Positions 19,201 through 27,581 of a DNA stretch of 64,000 bases are shown here, piece by piece. Each line of letters opens with the position of its first letter. The first letter of the stretch is position 1. The stretch lies in contig DATLOZ010000008.1 in assembly GCA_035535995.1 (NCBI GenBank), positions 62,001-126,000 on the forward strand, written 5' to 3'. A program made the position numbers and the translations under genes. The notes under the pieces were generated by a model that saw only the letters and a program-made list of their open reading frames with translations, did no database searches and had not been told where the DNA came from. Origin of the DNA: JANYCO01 sp035535995. Its GTDB lineage: Bacteria > Bacteroidota > Bacteroidia > Cytophagales > Cytophagaceae.

Positions 19201-20121
19201 GCCGGTTATTGTTACATTACCATTACCACTTATTGCGATACCAGTTCCTGCGTCGGCAGATGTTCCTCCCTGTACTTTAAGCCATTGCTCTGTTCCTGAT
19301 GAATTATATTTCAATACTAAGAAATCGGTGGAGCCTGCTGAAGTAGCACTGAGCGTTCCAAACGTCACATGCCCTGTTACATTTCCGGTGATATAAACAT
19401 TTTCACTGTTATCAAGTTTTAATTCAGTAGTTACATCCCCACTAGTGCCTCCTCCACTGCTCGCCCACTGCGCCGTTCCTGAACTATTAAGTTTGGTTAC
19501 AAATATATCTGCTCCTCCACCAGAAGTTACATTGTGTCCGTTAAAAGATACTGTACCGTTGAACATCCCTGAGAGATAACTATTTCCTACACTCGTCACT
19601 GCTATATCAGAAGCAGCATCATCTCCCGTACTTCCAAAACTTTTAATCCAGTTAGCTGATCCGGTAGAAGTAAAATTTAAAACTACAACATCTTGTCCTC
19701 CTGCATTGGTAACGGTTGTTGAGTTAAAGGTAATAGAGGAAGAGGAGTAATAACCCGTTACATAAATATTTAAATTATGATCTACTCCAATTCCTCGTCC
19801 TACATCGTTTCCCGATCCGCCCACTTTTACTGCCCAAAGGCCATTCCCTTTTTTATCAAATTTGGCTACAAAAATATCCTGGTCTGAGCTTCCTCCTGTT
19901 GCTGTAAGAGCTGTACCAGCGATCGTTGCGCTTCCTGTGAAATAACCTGTATAATAATTATTCCCTAATGAATCGGTCGCAACCGAATGATAATATACCT
20001 GGTCGGTTAACGTTCCGCCGCCGCTGTTTACCCATTGCCAATTGGGTTGAGCAAAAACATTCAGGCTTGTCGATATGACTAGTAAAAGTATCCACAGAAG
20101 ATATTTGAAATTATTTTTCAT
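13231..20121 (-). CDS. RHS-repeat protein with N-terminal SBBP beta-propeller and variable tail
   Basis: A 2,296-residue secreted protein. It has a signal peptide (1-24, ending VFAQ). Seven SBBP-type repeats of about 60 residues follow (roughly 28-465; each with a DIFVAKF/DIFLAKY-like strand), predicted to close a beta-propeller. Then a beta-rich spacer (about 466-870, starting YTWTGTTNANV), a Bacteroidota RHS N-terminal module (near RSYDEYGRLIDEKKIFAD), YD repeats, and the RHS core ending GLINFDLRMYDADIARWMVPDP and GNNPISSIDPTGG near residue 2007. The last ~289 residues (DNA about 13231-14100) are unrelated to the core: a Gly/Asn/Asp-rich linker, LDEITVTA, then hydrophobic stretches such as GGLVLLVTPVTAEAGIFFLGL and VGFYLVGIVTGGLI. 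RHS shells encapsulate a C-terminal effector; this tail could be membrane-active. It starts 65 bases after rhs2 and is followed by a small membrane gene. Confidence 0.88.
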   Translation of the reverse strand: MKNNFKYLLWILLLVISTSLNVFAQPNWQWVNSGGGTLTDQVYYHSVATDSLGNNYYTGYFTGSATIAGTALTATGGSSDQDIFVAKFDKKGNGLWAVKVGGSGNDVGRGIGVDHNLNIYVTGYYSSSSITFNSTTVTNAGGQDVVVLNFTSTGSANWIKSFGSTGDDAASDIAVTSVGNSYLSGMFNGTVSFNGHNVTSGGGADIFVTKLNSSGTAQWASSGGGTSGDVTTELKLDNSENVYITGNVTGHVTFGTLSATSAGSTDFLVLKYNSSGTEQWLKVQGGTSADAGTGIAISGNGNVTITGYYQGTTRFGGGLTNITSAGGQDIFILQYNSSGTPLWVRSVGSTSNDIGNDIAVDAGNYIYVTGCFSGTVTFGSLSSLTSAGGFDIFLAKYNDSGTALFSIKAGSTSDDQGQDIIVDVNNRMFLAGTYQGTATFGSNSKTSAGSQDLFFACLNVNYTWTGTTNANVATETNWSPNGVPAAADNVSISTTTISPNMSSNLTVNKLTMTSGTINGTTNLLTVLDSTIISNATINCPIVSSGTLASVASSSFANVYTTNCLAATCDNIYISGSTFTNAVTLTKTGSSANINTGGNTFNGSVSITNSGSGELRLAGTTNDTYNSAATFVKSGTGNLKVAYAGVNPFYRNMTANSGPTFGDGGGTISLIGNNAQTISGNTSLTMPILIINKPFNISVTFNTSLTASGTLTLTGGKIIMGGSSVFTINAATTLTGGSASCYIDGPLAKVGNTAFTFPIGDNGVYMPLTITAPSSSTDVFQAQAFAATPPNPASFNSPIKSTIQGYWNLTRPVGSSTVQATLYWTSVTPKPIFPDVAHVVENISSQWQDQGSNSLTYSYLQGNVTSNTLTTYGNITLGFTSANAATCSTCDTTMNWTTVRSYDEYGRLIDEKKIFADNLGRIKQSQQRNIVANKILAQANVYDTYGRLGLATLAAPITDSVNFTYHSDFITNGSSVAYSYKDFDSVSTLNIPSTVSSSSALGKYYSSSNTYEAYVATSSRPFSSNDYNDMMIGGVTRSSGVADSLRMGAGHEQRMVALPVYGELDHYYTLKNNYFSASAGSSLNGQVLKHVTKDENGTESITYSNKSGQVLAQCLASTTDSLQVTVALKAKFSSYTLKVPSGTTFSNIRIENTGYVEIYKYSTSTNWFGQANSNPYKGLNAGDSIRIYSNTPFYVRYDINNTSTGFSRKKVKSTDINNINNSVDVHLQQGNHLAITQSGTASNVMIMNLETGVSVYNGTVSGFSSSVAPGFYRISYTHQTTNTNSSTSTTINISYYNKYGNYTYSYYDNAGRLLGQTAPNGVVRSSTANPSFTTTNTYNTLNWLLSSLDPDRGRSYYVYQKDGSLRFSQDSLQRANNRFSYITYDNSKRVVETGEYTSRASQTPNDLYFQDMKSNYKGLSIPSGYSNVFTVLETNSTTICNGNCGTISDLTYDTPSSLSGIATGYTQRNVNGRVTQSANANLYTWYSYDEKGRLEWTVQQMQGTTSNTMGGDFSSTAADRVKTMDYIYDASDNLVQTIYQKNVSTERLDHFYLYDQMQRLQKVQTSISGGTATEQAEYQYYLHGPLKRTELGDTLQGLDYVYTINGMLKAINHPYLDSSDVGKDSYSGAHSHFGKDVFGMMLEYYDNDYIRGTKFQTTSNLTSSGYKNYFNGTIRSWTWNQSLSTMAQYAYKYDAKYQLTEANFGTHSTTTNQFTASGTNAYRVYGITYDKNGNLQTLRRNDQSGSTASKDYINYIYNTNKNSLQKTQNSVPSDTRNYTYDVIGRMTAATNSLSANPTYMNYDYSGKVTAVYKDAAKTQALATFLYDEKGYRIRKTQYNGSSPYNAVSHTYYVNDAQGTVLSVYSVTVGSAAVQEEVYVYGKSRIGMVNKYATAEYEYEIKDHLGNVRATIHKNTTLHTVEVLSYSDYYPHGGLLPGRSLTPSMNPRNNCYQGEYTERDDETGLINFDLRMYDADIARWMVPDPMGQYFSPYMAMGNNPISSIDPTGGEDDDEPTPIPEEDESTKLSNQLRSQGVSLSNLTMTGFNENFNYGGEDYYNGGSGGNSASNNFEENLAGFDKDLASGLAKSNGTGYGMSFNGANLGDDDPTEEQMASARSLDEITVTADNGLSAYLGVPRDFMRGIGTGWGSSYYNLTGSGNSRSDFWNTYMGRDLISMGNALTDIKFIREFNDALGTVATGMKVGGLVLLVTPVTAEAGIFFLGLGSKISLVTDGVDIILDIIDPNVSAKMVTTKVGFYLVGIVTGGLIDRRISNAVYKAAVGGGGDLMLDKIKNWATE

Positions 20122-20186
20122 ATTTTTAAAAATTTCGAATTCATTTTTAATTTTTTTTACAGATGAATCATTTTCAGTATATGATC

Positions 20187-23100
20187 CTATTGTCGTTTCC
20201 CAAAATTGTATTGGTACTCTTTCTGTTTGATCTCCCCGTAAATTGTTTCTTTATATTGTCCGACAGGTCTGTACGAATTATCATAAGTTCTCTTCGAATA
20301 AAAATTATTTTCATCGAGTGTGTGAGTAACCTGTCCCGAAGCTTTGTCATAAACATTTGTAGTGACTGTCTCACTCAATGGGTAAAAACGGAAATCATCG
20401 ATGTAAGCTATTATGTTTGATGGATTGGTAAAACCAATATTTAGAATATAGTTAGTATAAGAGCCAGTAAGCGTAAAGTCGAGAGTCAACTGCTGCCACT
20501 GACCTGCTACCACAGGAGATGTTACTGTAGCGGGGGTTATGCTACCCTGGTTTGGCGTAGAAACAGTACTCCCTGCAGAAGTTAAAAGATTGTAGTACAT
20601 CTGTACAGAAGTATTACCATTATTGTATACCCATGCTGTAATTCTATATGGCCTGCCCATCATAACTCCTCCTGTATCAATTGGTACTTTGTATATAAAA
20701 CCTGAACCATATTGTGTTAAGCTCAAAGAGCTTTTACCAGTATGCGCTACAGTTGTATCCTGACCACCTCCAAGACTCAGGCCTAATACTTCTCCTCCAA
20801 AATAATTAGAAGCACCATAAATAGTTTTTGAATTAAGATCTTCAGCTCCTGAATAAGCGAACTCTGAATAGTTCGTATTATTCGCTCCTTCCAGTGGATA
20901 AGTCAAATCATATCCATACTTCACTGCAGTATAGTTTCCGTTGATATCCTGCTTCTCGATCGCGTTTGAGAATTGATCGTATTTGGTGATCGTACTTACC
21001 TTTTGCCAATTAGCATTAGGTGAACCGCTCCAGTTGAAGTCTACAAAATTTTTATAGGAGCCATTTGCATTCATAATTGGAGATTTCCATGCATAGGAAG
21101 ACTGAGGTCTCCAGATACGATCATCCTGCACGGTTGCTGAATTGTCAGTTGAGATAGTACTATCTGTAAAGAATCCTGTTGCCCCTAACACTCTTTTGCT
21201 CCAGCTATTACTCCAGGTATTCACCGAGCAGGATAAAGTATCGATCGCGTTTGCATAATTAGTGGAATCCACTTTATAGGTATAGGTAGCTGTGAGAGGG
21301 CTCAGCATATTTCTATTGGTACTACTTGAAAATTTCAATGCCATTCCACTGTATTGAGATTTTGTATAAGCGGGAACAGTTTTCTGTTTGAAATAATCTC
21401 CTTCACTACTTTTAGAAACTATCTCTGTTGGGTTTCCACTGTAAAAATCATACTGATAAAAATTCTTCACCGAGCTGATATTTTTCAAATAATCGGAACT
21501 AGTTACTCTGCTTAAAACGCTTGGGTAAGTCGACTTGACAGTTACAATCGCTAATCCTTTATATGCCACAAATGGATACACATATTCTCGTTCTTCATGA
21601 AATACTTCATCGAGTCTTCCTTGATTTGACGGAGGGGAAGAAGTATAACTATAAGTGGTCTGGCTTATTATACTTCCATAATTATCGTATTCTGAATAAT
21701 TTAATAATTGACCTACTGCAGAAGTATAATCACTGATAGTCAATTTATGCGTTGTCCACTGTCTCCCTGATCCATCAGTTCCTGACAATACATTTTGATC
21801 ACTACGGTTGATCATCTCCCAGGTATATGGTTGATAATTATATTCCTCGGATTTCAGAGATGTGCTGTTATTCCCTACATGGGATACTGTGACAAATTCA
21901 TACAATACCCAGGGTGATACGAAATCGGTATTAGCCAGTGATTTCATACCAATATTATTAGAAGCATTCTGATATTTACCAAGTATTAATGACCATGTTG
22001 TGCCATAGGTATCTCCATCCAAATAAAAATTACCAGGAATAGTAGGATCGGTATGGTAAGGCAAACCATCTACCGGTGGTACATTGATCATATCCTCAAT
22101 GATCGGAATAAAAGGAACAGTTCCTGAACTTAAACCATTATAGCGACTTGTATAAGAATAATTAGTGGAATAAGTTTCAATGCCTCCTTCTTTTATTGTT
22201 ATTGATTTAACTCTTAGACCTCCTCCATAACTCACTGTAGGAGTCGATTTGAAAAGGAAAGAGCTGTTGTTATTAAAAATAAAAGTAGTATCAGATGGAT
22301 TATTGTTTAAGAAATCATTATAAATGGTTGCTATAGGATCATTTCTTGACGAAAGGGTTCCCAGATATACCCCTCGTATCAATCTGTTGGGTACGTCTAT
22401 ATAGGTAATCTTGAAATCATCTGATCCCTCTGTTGTAGAGGCATGAGTTCCTAAAGTGGTTATTTTAACTGTATCTCCATATTGAAATTTTCCATCGATG
22501 TCTTCAGGAAAAGAATATTCAAACAATCCAGCCGTATCCAGTTTAGTAAATTGAATTACCGGTGAACTGGCAGGCCGAAGACTGCCTGTATTTATATCCG
22601 TGTACCTGAACTTTTGGTTAAGACTAAAAACCTCCCCTTGCATCAATTGAGATCCGTAATAAGAATCGGATTCATAATTAACCTCGATCGTAGAGCCCAG
22701 ACCTGTGGTGATTTTTCGCAACGACCAACAATCGGCCGCCTTGCCCGATACATAAGATGTTTTATGGTCTTTATCAAAAAATTCATTCAACGATACATCA
22801 CATTTGAAATATCCCCACTGATCGCTGAAGGAGCTTATGTAATGTTGGGTGTTGTCTATATAATAACTATAATCCGGATTTTTGGTTTGTATAGCGGTAG
22901 CAGCCGTAGACAATTGACCACTTCCTGGCATATTGCTTCCCAGGAACATTACTGAAAAATTGGAAGAAGAAGTTGTAACCTTGAGAAGCGCAGCGTAATA
23001 TTTAACTCCAGAGATAGTGAATGAAATAATATCGCCTACGACAAAAGGATTCGGTGTAGTTGAAACCGAAATCGTCCCAATCTTACTTACTGCTGTATTA

Positions 23101-25121
23101 GCAGGATAAGAAGTAATCTGAACAGAGGCCGATTTAGCATTTGATAACTCATATCCGAATTCGGTAGATGGCGATAAAGGGGTATTATTTTTCCCATAAT
23201 TTCTTACCGACAATAAAGTAAGCTTACCATTTCCACTGCTGCTATTAAGAGCATTTTTGCAAAGACTGTAATCGTATGTAAGTTTAGATTCTTTTAGAAT
23301 CTGAATTGCATAATGTGCGGCAGTAGTTCCGGAAATAGTATTAATATCCTCTACTGTAATTACGCTGTTATTATAACTGGCATTGGCAGCCTTTATATTT
23401 TTGAGAGCTGTGTAAACGTTAGAATAAGACCAGCCCATTCCTTGCGAAATAGTTTTGATCCCATCGTTATGAAATAAAATTGCAGAATTTAGTTTTAATG
23501 CCGTTGATGCTCCGTTAGCATCTAGGGCATCGTTACGTGATGCTTTGGAGAATATTGCCGTGTGACTTCTTGTATAAACTGCATCAAGAAAATATAATTC
23601 CATATAACCTGCTCCGTTTTCCTGTACACCGCCACTTATGTATTCATAATAAGCCGGAGAAGATGTGGTAGTATAAGGATATCTGTAATAATAGTTTGGA
23701 GTAACTTTTCCATAGCTGAAATTGGTCCATTGCCCAAGGTCTCCTTCGTCTGCATAACCATTATTATTTTTATCTACATAATCGGGACCCGTCACCGTTG
23801 TAAGCAACCAGCTATAGGCATAAGGCCCGGAACAGTTTGCAGTTCTGACAGCATATACCCCCGAAGAAGTACTTAGTTTTTTCGTATTGGTATTATCGTG
23901 TGAATAGACAGGCAATGCATAGTGATAAGTCATACCTTCTTCATTTGTCACAGAAAAGCCACCTACACTTCCTCCTATGCTATTTGCACCACCGCCAAAA
24001 TTAATTTGTTTACGTTCGCTGGTCGAAGAGGCGTATCCTCCATTTTCTAATATATAAGATGGATATTCCAGAAACCCTGCTGCCTTTGCAGTTCCCGCAA
24101 CGATTTCACCATTTGTAAAATAATCTACATGTTTCCCTCCTGCTAGACGCATTGTCGAGAAATCAAATCCATTAGGATCTGGTACTGTATAACCGTAAGC
24201 CACACCGTTTACGCCAAAAGACAAACTTGGACCAGAGGAAAATGTAAATGCATTGACACTAGAGGTTGTAAAGCTGTTGGAGAATTCTCCTTTAAAACGG
24301 AAGTATTGTTTATGTTGACTAAAATTCCTTAAGATCGGATAAGATCTTGTTGCCGTAAAAGGCGCAGATAAAGTACTGGGTATAGAAGATCTGAAGAGCG
24401 TTCCATTTTCAAGTATCGCTGGCTCAATTTGTCCCGACAACCCTTCTGCCGATACATTGTATGTATCATAACTTGGCATACTTCCTCCGTTCAATACTTC
24501 CGGCGAATTTGGAATTGTTGAACCGATTTGTTGATCCTCGCTATACATTGCATGGCAATCAAAGGTAGTAGAAGCATAAGAACTATAGGCAGAAGCCGAG
24601 TCGGCATGCAATACTCCATTCTGTCTAATTGAAGTAGAACTTGCTTGGAAAGGTATATAAAGAGCTCTACCGGCATCCATATTCGCTATAGAATAACCCA
24701 TAGAAACTGCCGCTGGATAACTTGCATTTGTGCTCACCGATGGATTCATTGATTCAGTAATATCATAAGATTGCCCACAAAAATCATCTGGTATATCATT
24801 CACTTCCCTTGTGATGGCGCCTACATTGAGGTTCCACCCTAATCCTGTCCAGGTAGCATTTTTATCATTTTTAATTCCACCTTCATAAAATAAATGGATT
24901 GGATAACTGCCTTCCGGACCTGGTACGTCAAACAAAGGAACATCATAGTGAAAATCTCCTGTCCGTGTATCAACCATATCTGTATACCCAGCAGGCATAA
25001 AGGAATCATATTCATCGGCAGTGATACTTCTTGCCTGAAGCATCAGCGGAATAAATAAATGAGAGAAAAAATTCAGCAATAGAAATGCTGCTATCTTCTT
25101 TTGATATTTTCTTATTTTCAT
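20187..25121 (-). CDS. RHS/YD-repeat secreted protein, upstream partner
   Basis: A 1,644-residue protein from the ATG at 25121 (MKIRKYQKKIAAF), which gives a good signal peptide ending QARS near residue 30; an ATG at 25139 would add six residues. The beginning (DMVDTRTGDFHYDVPLF, then WTGLGWNLNVGAITREV) is the N-terminal module common to Bacteroidota RHS proteins and related to TcB/SpvB-like shells. The middle is a long beta-rich region. A jelly-roll carbohydrate-binding-like segment lies near residues 1455-1600 (GRPYRITAWVYNNG, IAYIDDFRFYPL), and a few YD repeats close the protein (KRTYDNSYRPVGQY). It lacks the RHS core and a variable tail. Together with the next gene it may form a two-part shell, as TcB and TcC do. 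Confidence 0.82.
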   Translation of the reverse strand: MKIRKYQKKIAAFLLLNFFSHLFIPLMLQARSITADEYDSFMPAGYTDMVDTRTGDFHYDVPLFDVPGPEGSYPIHLFYEGGIKNDKNATWTGLGWNLNVGAITREVNDIPDDFCGQSYDITESMNPSVSTNASYPAAVSMGYSIANMDAGRALYIPFQASSTSIRQNGVLHADSASAYSSYASTTFDCHAMYSEDQQIGSTIPNSPEVLNGGSMPSYDTYNVSAEGLSGQIEPAILENGTLFRSSIPSTLSAPFTATRSYPILRNFSQHKQYFRFKGEFSNSFTTSSVNAFTFSSGPSLSFGVNGVAYGYTVPDPNGFDFSTMRLAGGKHVDYFTNGEIVAGTAKAAGFLEYPSYILENGGYASSTSERKQINFGGGANSIGGSVGGFSVTNEEGMTYHYALPVYSHDNTNTKKLSTSSGVYAVRTANCSGPYAYSWLLTTVTGPDYVDKNNNGYADEGDLGQWTNFSYGKVTPNYYYRYPYTTTSSPAYYEYISGGVQENGAGYMELYFLDAVYTRSHTAIFSKASRNDALDANGASTALKLNSAILFHNDGIKTISQGMGWSYSNVYTALKNIKAANASYNNSVITVEDINTISGTTAAHYAIQILKESKLTYDYSLCKNALNSSSGNGKLTLLSVRNYGKNNTPLSPSTEFGYELSNAKSASVQITSYPANTAVSKIGTISVSTTPNPFVVGDIISFTISGVKYYAALLKVTTSSSNFSVMFLGSNMPGSGQLSTAATAIQTKNPDYSYYIDNTQHYISSFSDQWGYFKCDVSLNEFFDKDHKTSYVSGKAADCWSLRKITTGLGSTIEVNYESDSYYGSQLMQGEVFSLNQKFRYTDINTGSLRPASSPVIQFTKLDTAGLFEYSFPEDIDGKFQYGDTVKITTLGTHASTTEGSDDFKITYIDVPNRLIRGVYLGTLSSRNDPIATIYNDFLNNNPSDTTFIFNNNSSFLFKSTPTVSYGGGLRVKSITIKEGGIETYSTNYSYTSRYNGLSSGTVPFIPIIEDMINVPPVDGLPYHTDPTIPGNFYLDGDTYGTTWSLILGKYQNASNNIGMKSLANTDFVSPWVLYEFVTVSHVGNNSTSLKSEEYNYQPYTWEMINRSDQNVLSGTDGSGRQWTTHKLTISDYTSAVGQLLNYSEYDNYGSIISQTTYSYTSSPPSNQGRLDEVFHEEREYVYPFVAYKGLAIVTVKSTYPSVLSRVTSSDYLKNISSVKNFYQYDFYSGNPTEIVSKSSEGDYFKQKTVPAYTKSQYSGMALKFSSSTNRNMLSPLTATYTYKVDSTNYANAIDTLSCSVNTWSNSWSKRVLGATGFFTDSTISTDNSATVQDDRIWRPQSSYAWKSPIMNANGSYKNFVDFNWSGSPNANWQKVSTITKYDQFSNAIEKQDINGNYTAVKYGYDLTYPLEGANNTNYSEFAYSGAEDLNSKTIYGASNYFGGEVLGLSLGGGQDTTVAHTGKSSLSLTQYGSGFIYKVPIDTGGVMMGRPYRITAWVYNNGNTSVQMYYNLLTSAGSTVSTPNQGSITPATVTSPVVAGQWQQLTLDFTLTGSYTNYILNIGFTNPSNIIAYIDDFRFYPLSETVTTNVYDKASGQVTHTLDENNFYSKRTYDNSYRPVGQYKETIYGEIKQKEYQYNFGKRQ

Positions 25122-25139
25122 AATTATAGAATAGTACAT

Positions 25140-25690
25140 ATTCGATTTATTAGTATGAGGTTTATACTTAAGATTTTTTTTTTAAAGAACATGGTGCAAT
25201 ATTAATATTGCATAGTGCAGTATATCTGCATTCGTATTTTTAACAGAGCTATTGGCTTATAATAAACACTTATTATCGAAAATTTGATTTAAGCGTTTTT
25301 TAAAGCATAACATGACCTTAAGCAAAACTTTTCGTACTGCTTAATTGCTGATCTGCTATAATAATTTTAATTCTATTCTAAAAGAGTACCGATGCTCTCA
25401 GGAAGATTAAAAAAATAATAAAAAAGTTGGTGTTCGGTGAGTTCAAATAACTATCATGGCGTAAACATATATTTGTGATTATAGTAATGCAAATTTTTTA
25501 AAAAATATTTTTTCACTAATAAATTTTATGCAACTGAACACCTGAATATCCATATAAGCCTTTAGTCACAAGGCTTGAGCGATATTTTTTTTCAGAAAAA
25601 TTTCAGAAATAAACATTCAAACATATTAGTTGCATAAGTTTTTTAAATTATTATTTAAAAAAATGCTTTACAGAATACACGTACTAAAAA
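25140..25690. other. AT-rich gap upstream of the RHS locus
   Basis: About 550 bases with no credible gene on either strand. It is strongly AT-rich with several long T or A runs. It presumably holds the promoter of the RHS genes, but I could not find a convincing TAnnTTTG element reading leftwards. Confidence 0.6.
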
Positions 25691-25918
25691 TCAAAACTTC
25701 GCTTCCCAGTCTACAATGATTTCATATATATTTTTTATATCGAGAGAATGACGGCGGGGAATTTTATCTTCTATTAAAAGTTGATCTCCTTTCTGGTAGA
25801 GAATTGTACCCAAAAATGATACTCCATCGCGCATCACCAAACTAGCAGTCTTTCCCGAAAGGCTCGGCAAGATCGTTGGGAATTGATTATAAAAATATCG
25901 ATGAAGCCTCTTTCCCAT
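25691..25918 (-). CDS. Small conserved protein, possible Sm-like fold
   Basis: A 75-residue protein. The stretch LSGKTASLVMRDGVSFLGTI (about residues 19-38) followed by KGDQLLIED and IKNIYEIIVD has the spacing of an Sm/LSm-type beta barrel (strand with a charged-Gly turn, strand, then a short closing strand), preceded by a basic helix (MGKRLHRYFYNQF). I have the impression of similar short proteins in other Bacteroidota but cannot name a family. RNA binding would be an inference from the fold only. It lies just upstream of nothing else on its strand and downstream of metK. Confidence 0.65.
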   Translation of the reverse strand: MGKRLHRYFYNQFPTILPSLSGKTASLVMRDGVSFLGTILYQKGDQLLIEDKIPRRHSLDIKNIYEIIVDWEAKF

Positions 25919-25935
25919 AATAATTGTGAGAAATT

Positions 25936-25978
25936 AGTCTTGAGTAATGAGTATAAAATAAACTCACTACTCAAGACT
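25936..25978. repeat. Inverted repeat between metK and small gene
   Basis: AGTCTTGAGTAATGAGT (25936-25952) and ACTCACTACTCAAGACT (25962-25978) are near-perfect inverted copies (one mismatch) around a 9-base loop, 10 bases past the metK stop. It may act as a transcript end for metK. It resembles the heptamer arrays in its 7-base spacing of TGAG. Confidence 0.7.
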
Positions 25979-25988
25979 TAAAACTGTA

Positions 25989-27242
25989 TTACAGTCCAAA
26001 TTCTTTTTTTACTTTGTCTACGTAATCCAATTTTTCCCAAGTGAACAATTCCACTTCTACTTCTTTCTTGGATTTATCAGGCATTTCAAATACTTTTTTC
26101 ACGGTCTCACTCGCTCTTCCCATGTGGCCATAGGCAGCAGTTTCGGAGTAGATCGGATTTCTTAGTTTCAATCTTTGCTCGATCGCATAAGGACGAAGAT
26201 CAAACAACTGTTCTACCTTCTTCGCGATTTCGCCGTCCGATAGTTTCACTTTTGCAGTGCCATATGTGTTCAGATAAACACCGCATGGTTTTGCTACACC
26301 GATCGCGTAGGAAACTTGTACCAACACTTCGTCGCATAGACCTGCAGCTACCAGGTTTTTCGCGATGTGACGAGTAGCGTATGCAGCCGAACGGTCTACC
26401 TTAGAAGGATCTTTTCCGGAGAATGCTCCACCACCGTGTGCTCCTTTTCCACCGTAGGTATCTACGATGATCTTTCTTCCTGTAAGGCCGGTATCGCCAT
26501 GCGGACCACCGATCACAAATTTCCCTGTAGGGTTGATGTGGTACGTGATCTTATCAGTAAATAATTTTTGAAGTTCTGGTTTCAGCTGAGCCTTTACTCT
26601 TGGGATCAAAATGTTGATCACATCTTGTTTAATCTTAGCCAGCATTTTCTCATCAACATCAAAGTCATCGTGCTGTGTAGAGATCACGATAGTATCAATA
26701 CGGACAGGGGTGTTGTCGTCTGAATATTCTATAGTCACCTGAGATTTAGCATCCGGGCGCAGGTATTTGATCTCTTTGTTTTCTCTTCTCAACACTGCAA
26801 GCTCCAAAAGAAGTTTGTGAGCCAGGTCAAGCGCCAATGGCATGTAGTTATCGGTTTCTTTGGTAGCATACCCAAACATCATTCCCTGGTCACCCGCTCC
26901 CTGTTCTTCAGGATTTTTTCTTTCTACACCTTGGTTGATGTCGGCAGATTGTTCGTGAATCGCAGAAAGGACACCGCAGGAATTTGCTTCAAACATGTAC
27001 TCCGATTTTGTATACCCAATCTTCTCGATCACCTGGCGCGCAATCTTTTGTACATCAAGGCTAGCCTTGGATTTCACTTCACCAGCAAGGATCACCTGTC
27101 CGGTTGTTACAAGCGTTTCGCAAGCTACTTTAGAAGAAGCGTCGAAAGCGAGAAAGTTATCTATAAGAGCGTCTGAAATCTGGTCGGCTACTTTGTCAGG
27201 ATGTCCTTCGGATACCGATTCGGAAGTAAATAAATAAGGCAT
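25989..27242 (-). CDS. metK: S-adenosylmethionine synthetase
   Basis: A 417-residue enzyme that makes SAM from methionine and ATP. Diagnostic motifs are GHPDKVADQISDA near residues 14-26 (catalytic His and substrate contacts), GAGDQGMMFGYA near 116-127 and GGGAFSGKDPSKVDRSAAY in the last third. Length is normal for Bacteroidota MetK. It stands alone between repeat regions. The SAM it makes feeds the methyltransferases in this window, among many others. Confidence 0.98.
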   Translation of the reverse strand: MPYLFTSESVSEGHPDKVADQISDALIDNFLAFDASSKVACETLVTTGQVILAGEVKSKASLDVQKIARQVIEKIGYTKSEYMFEANSCGVLSAIHEQSADINQGVERKNPEEQGAGDQGMMFGYATKETDNYMPLALDLAHKLLLELAVLRRENKEIKYLRPDAKSQVTIEYSDDNTPVRIDTIVISTQHDDFDVDEKMLAKIKQDVINILIPRVKAQLKPELQKLFTDKITYHINPTGKFVIGGPHGDTGLTGRKIIVDTYGGKGAHGGGAFSGKDPSKVDRSAAYATRHIAKNLVAAGLCDEVLVQVSYAIGVAKPCGVYLNTYGTAKVKLSDGEIAKKVEQLFDLRPYAIEQRLKLRNPIYSETAAYGHMGRASETVKKVFEMPDKSKKEVEVELFTWEKLDYVDKVKKEFGL

Positions 27243-27249
27243 ACTTTTA

Positions 27250-27394
27250 AATTATAAATGTTGAATTATGAATTTTAAATTATATAAAGGCGATTGCGAA
27301 ATTAAGGGAATTTAATACAAAAAGAAAATATAGTTCTGGGATATGGCATATTATTGATTTACAAGCTTTAATAAGATACGAGGTACCGGATGCC
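27250..27394. repeat. Two heptamer runs upstream of metK
   Basis: At 27250-27284 degenerate TTATGAA-type units (TTATAAA, TGTTGAA, TTATGAA, TTTTAAA). At 27374-27394 GGATRCC-type units (AGATACG, AGGTACC, GGATGCC). Both kinds of array therefore occur in one gap of 339 bases (27243-27581), which holds no gene. Confidence 0.65.
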
Positions 27395-27496
27395 GTGTAA
27401 TTATAAGGCTTGTAACCTGAACTTCCAAATAACGAAACGGCCACAAAACACCTACCGAAAAGTGCCTGCAGCCGTTTGCTCTACCACTATTTCCAA

Positions 27497-27577
27497 ACTC
27501 ATTACTGTTGCTATTGCTCTTGCTGTCCCTACGTAATAAGCTGCAGGACAGCAAGAGCAACAGTAACAGTAGTGAGT
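27497..27577. repeat. Long palindrome, 32-bp arms
   Basis: The arms 27497-27528 and 27546-27577 match as inverted copies at 29 of 32 positions with a 17-base loop. Within the arm the motif steps in units like TTGCTA, TTGCTC, TTGCTG. It begins 5 bases past the stop of the GH5 gene (27582) and is followed on the plus strand by GTTTTT. A transcript end for the GH5 gene is likely. Confidence 0.85.
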
Positions 27578-27581
27578 GTTT

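Noticed and set aside
27351..27560. A 69-residue frame on the minus strand beside the GH5 gene
   Set aside because: It runs through the long palindrome and a heptamer run, is Ser/Arg-rich without domain character, and would be explained entirely by repeat sequence.
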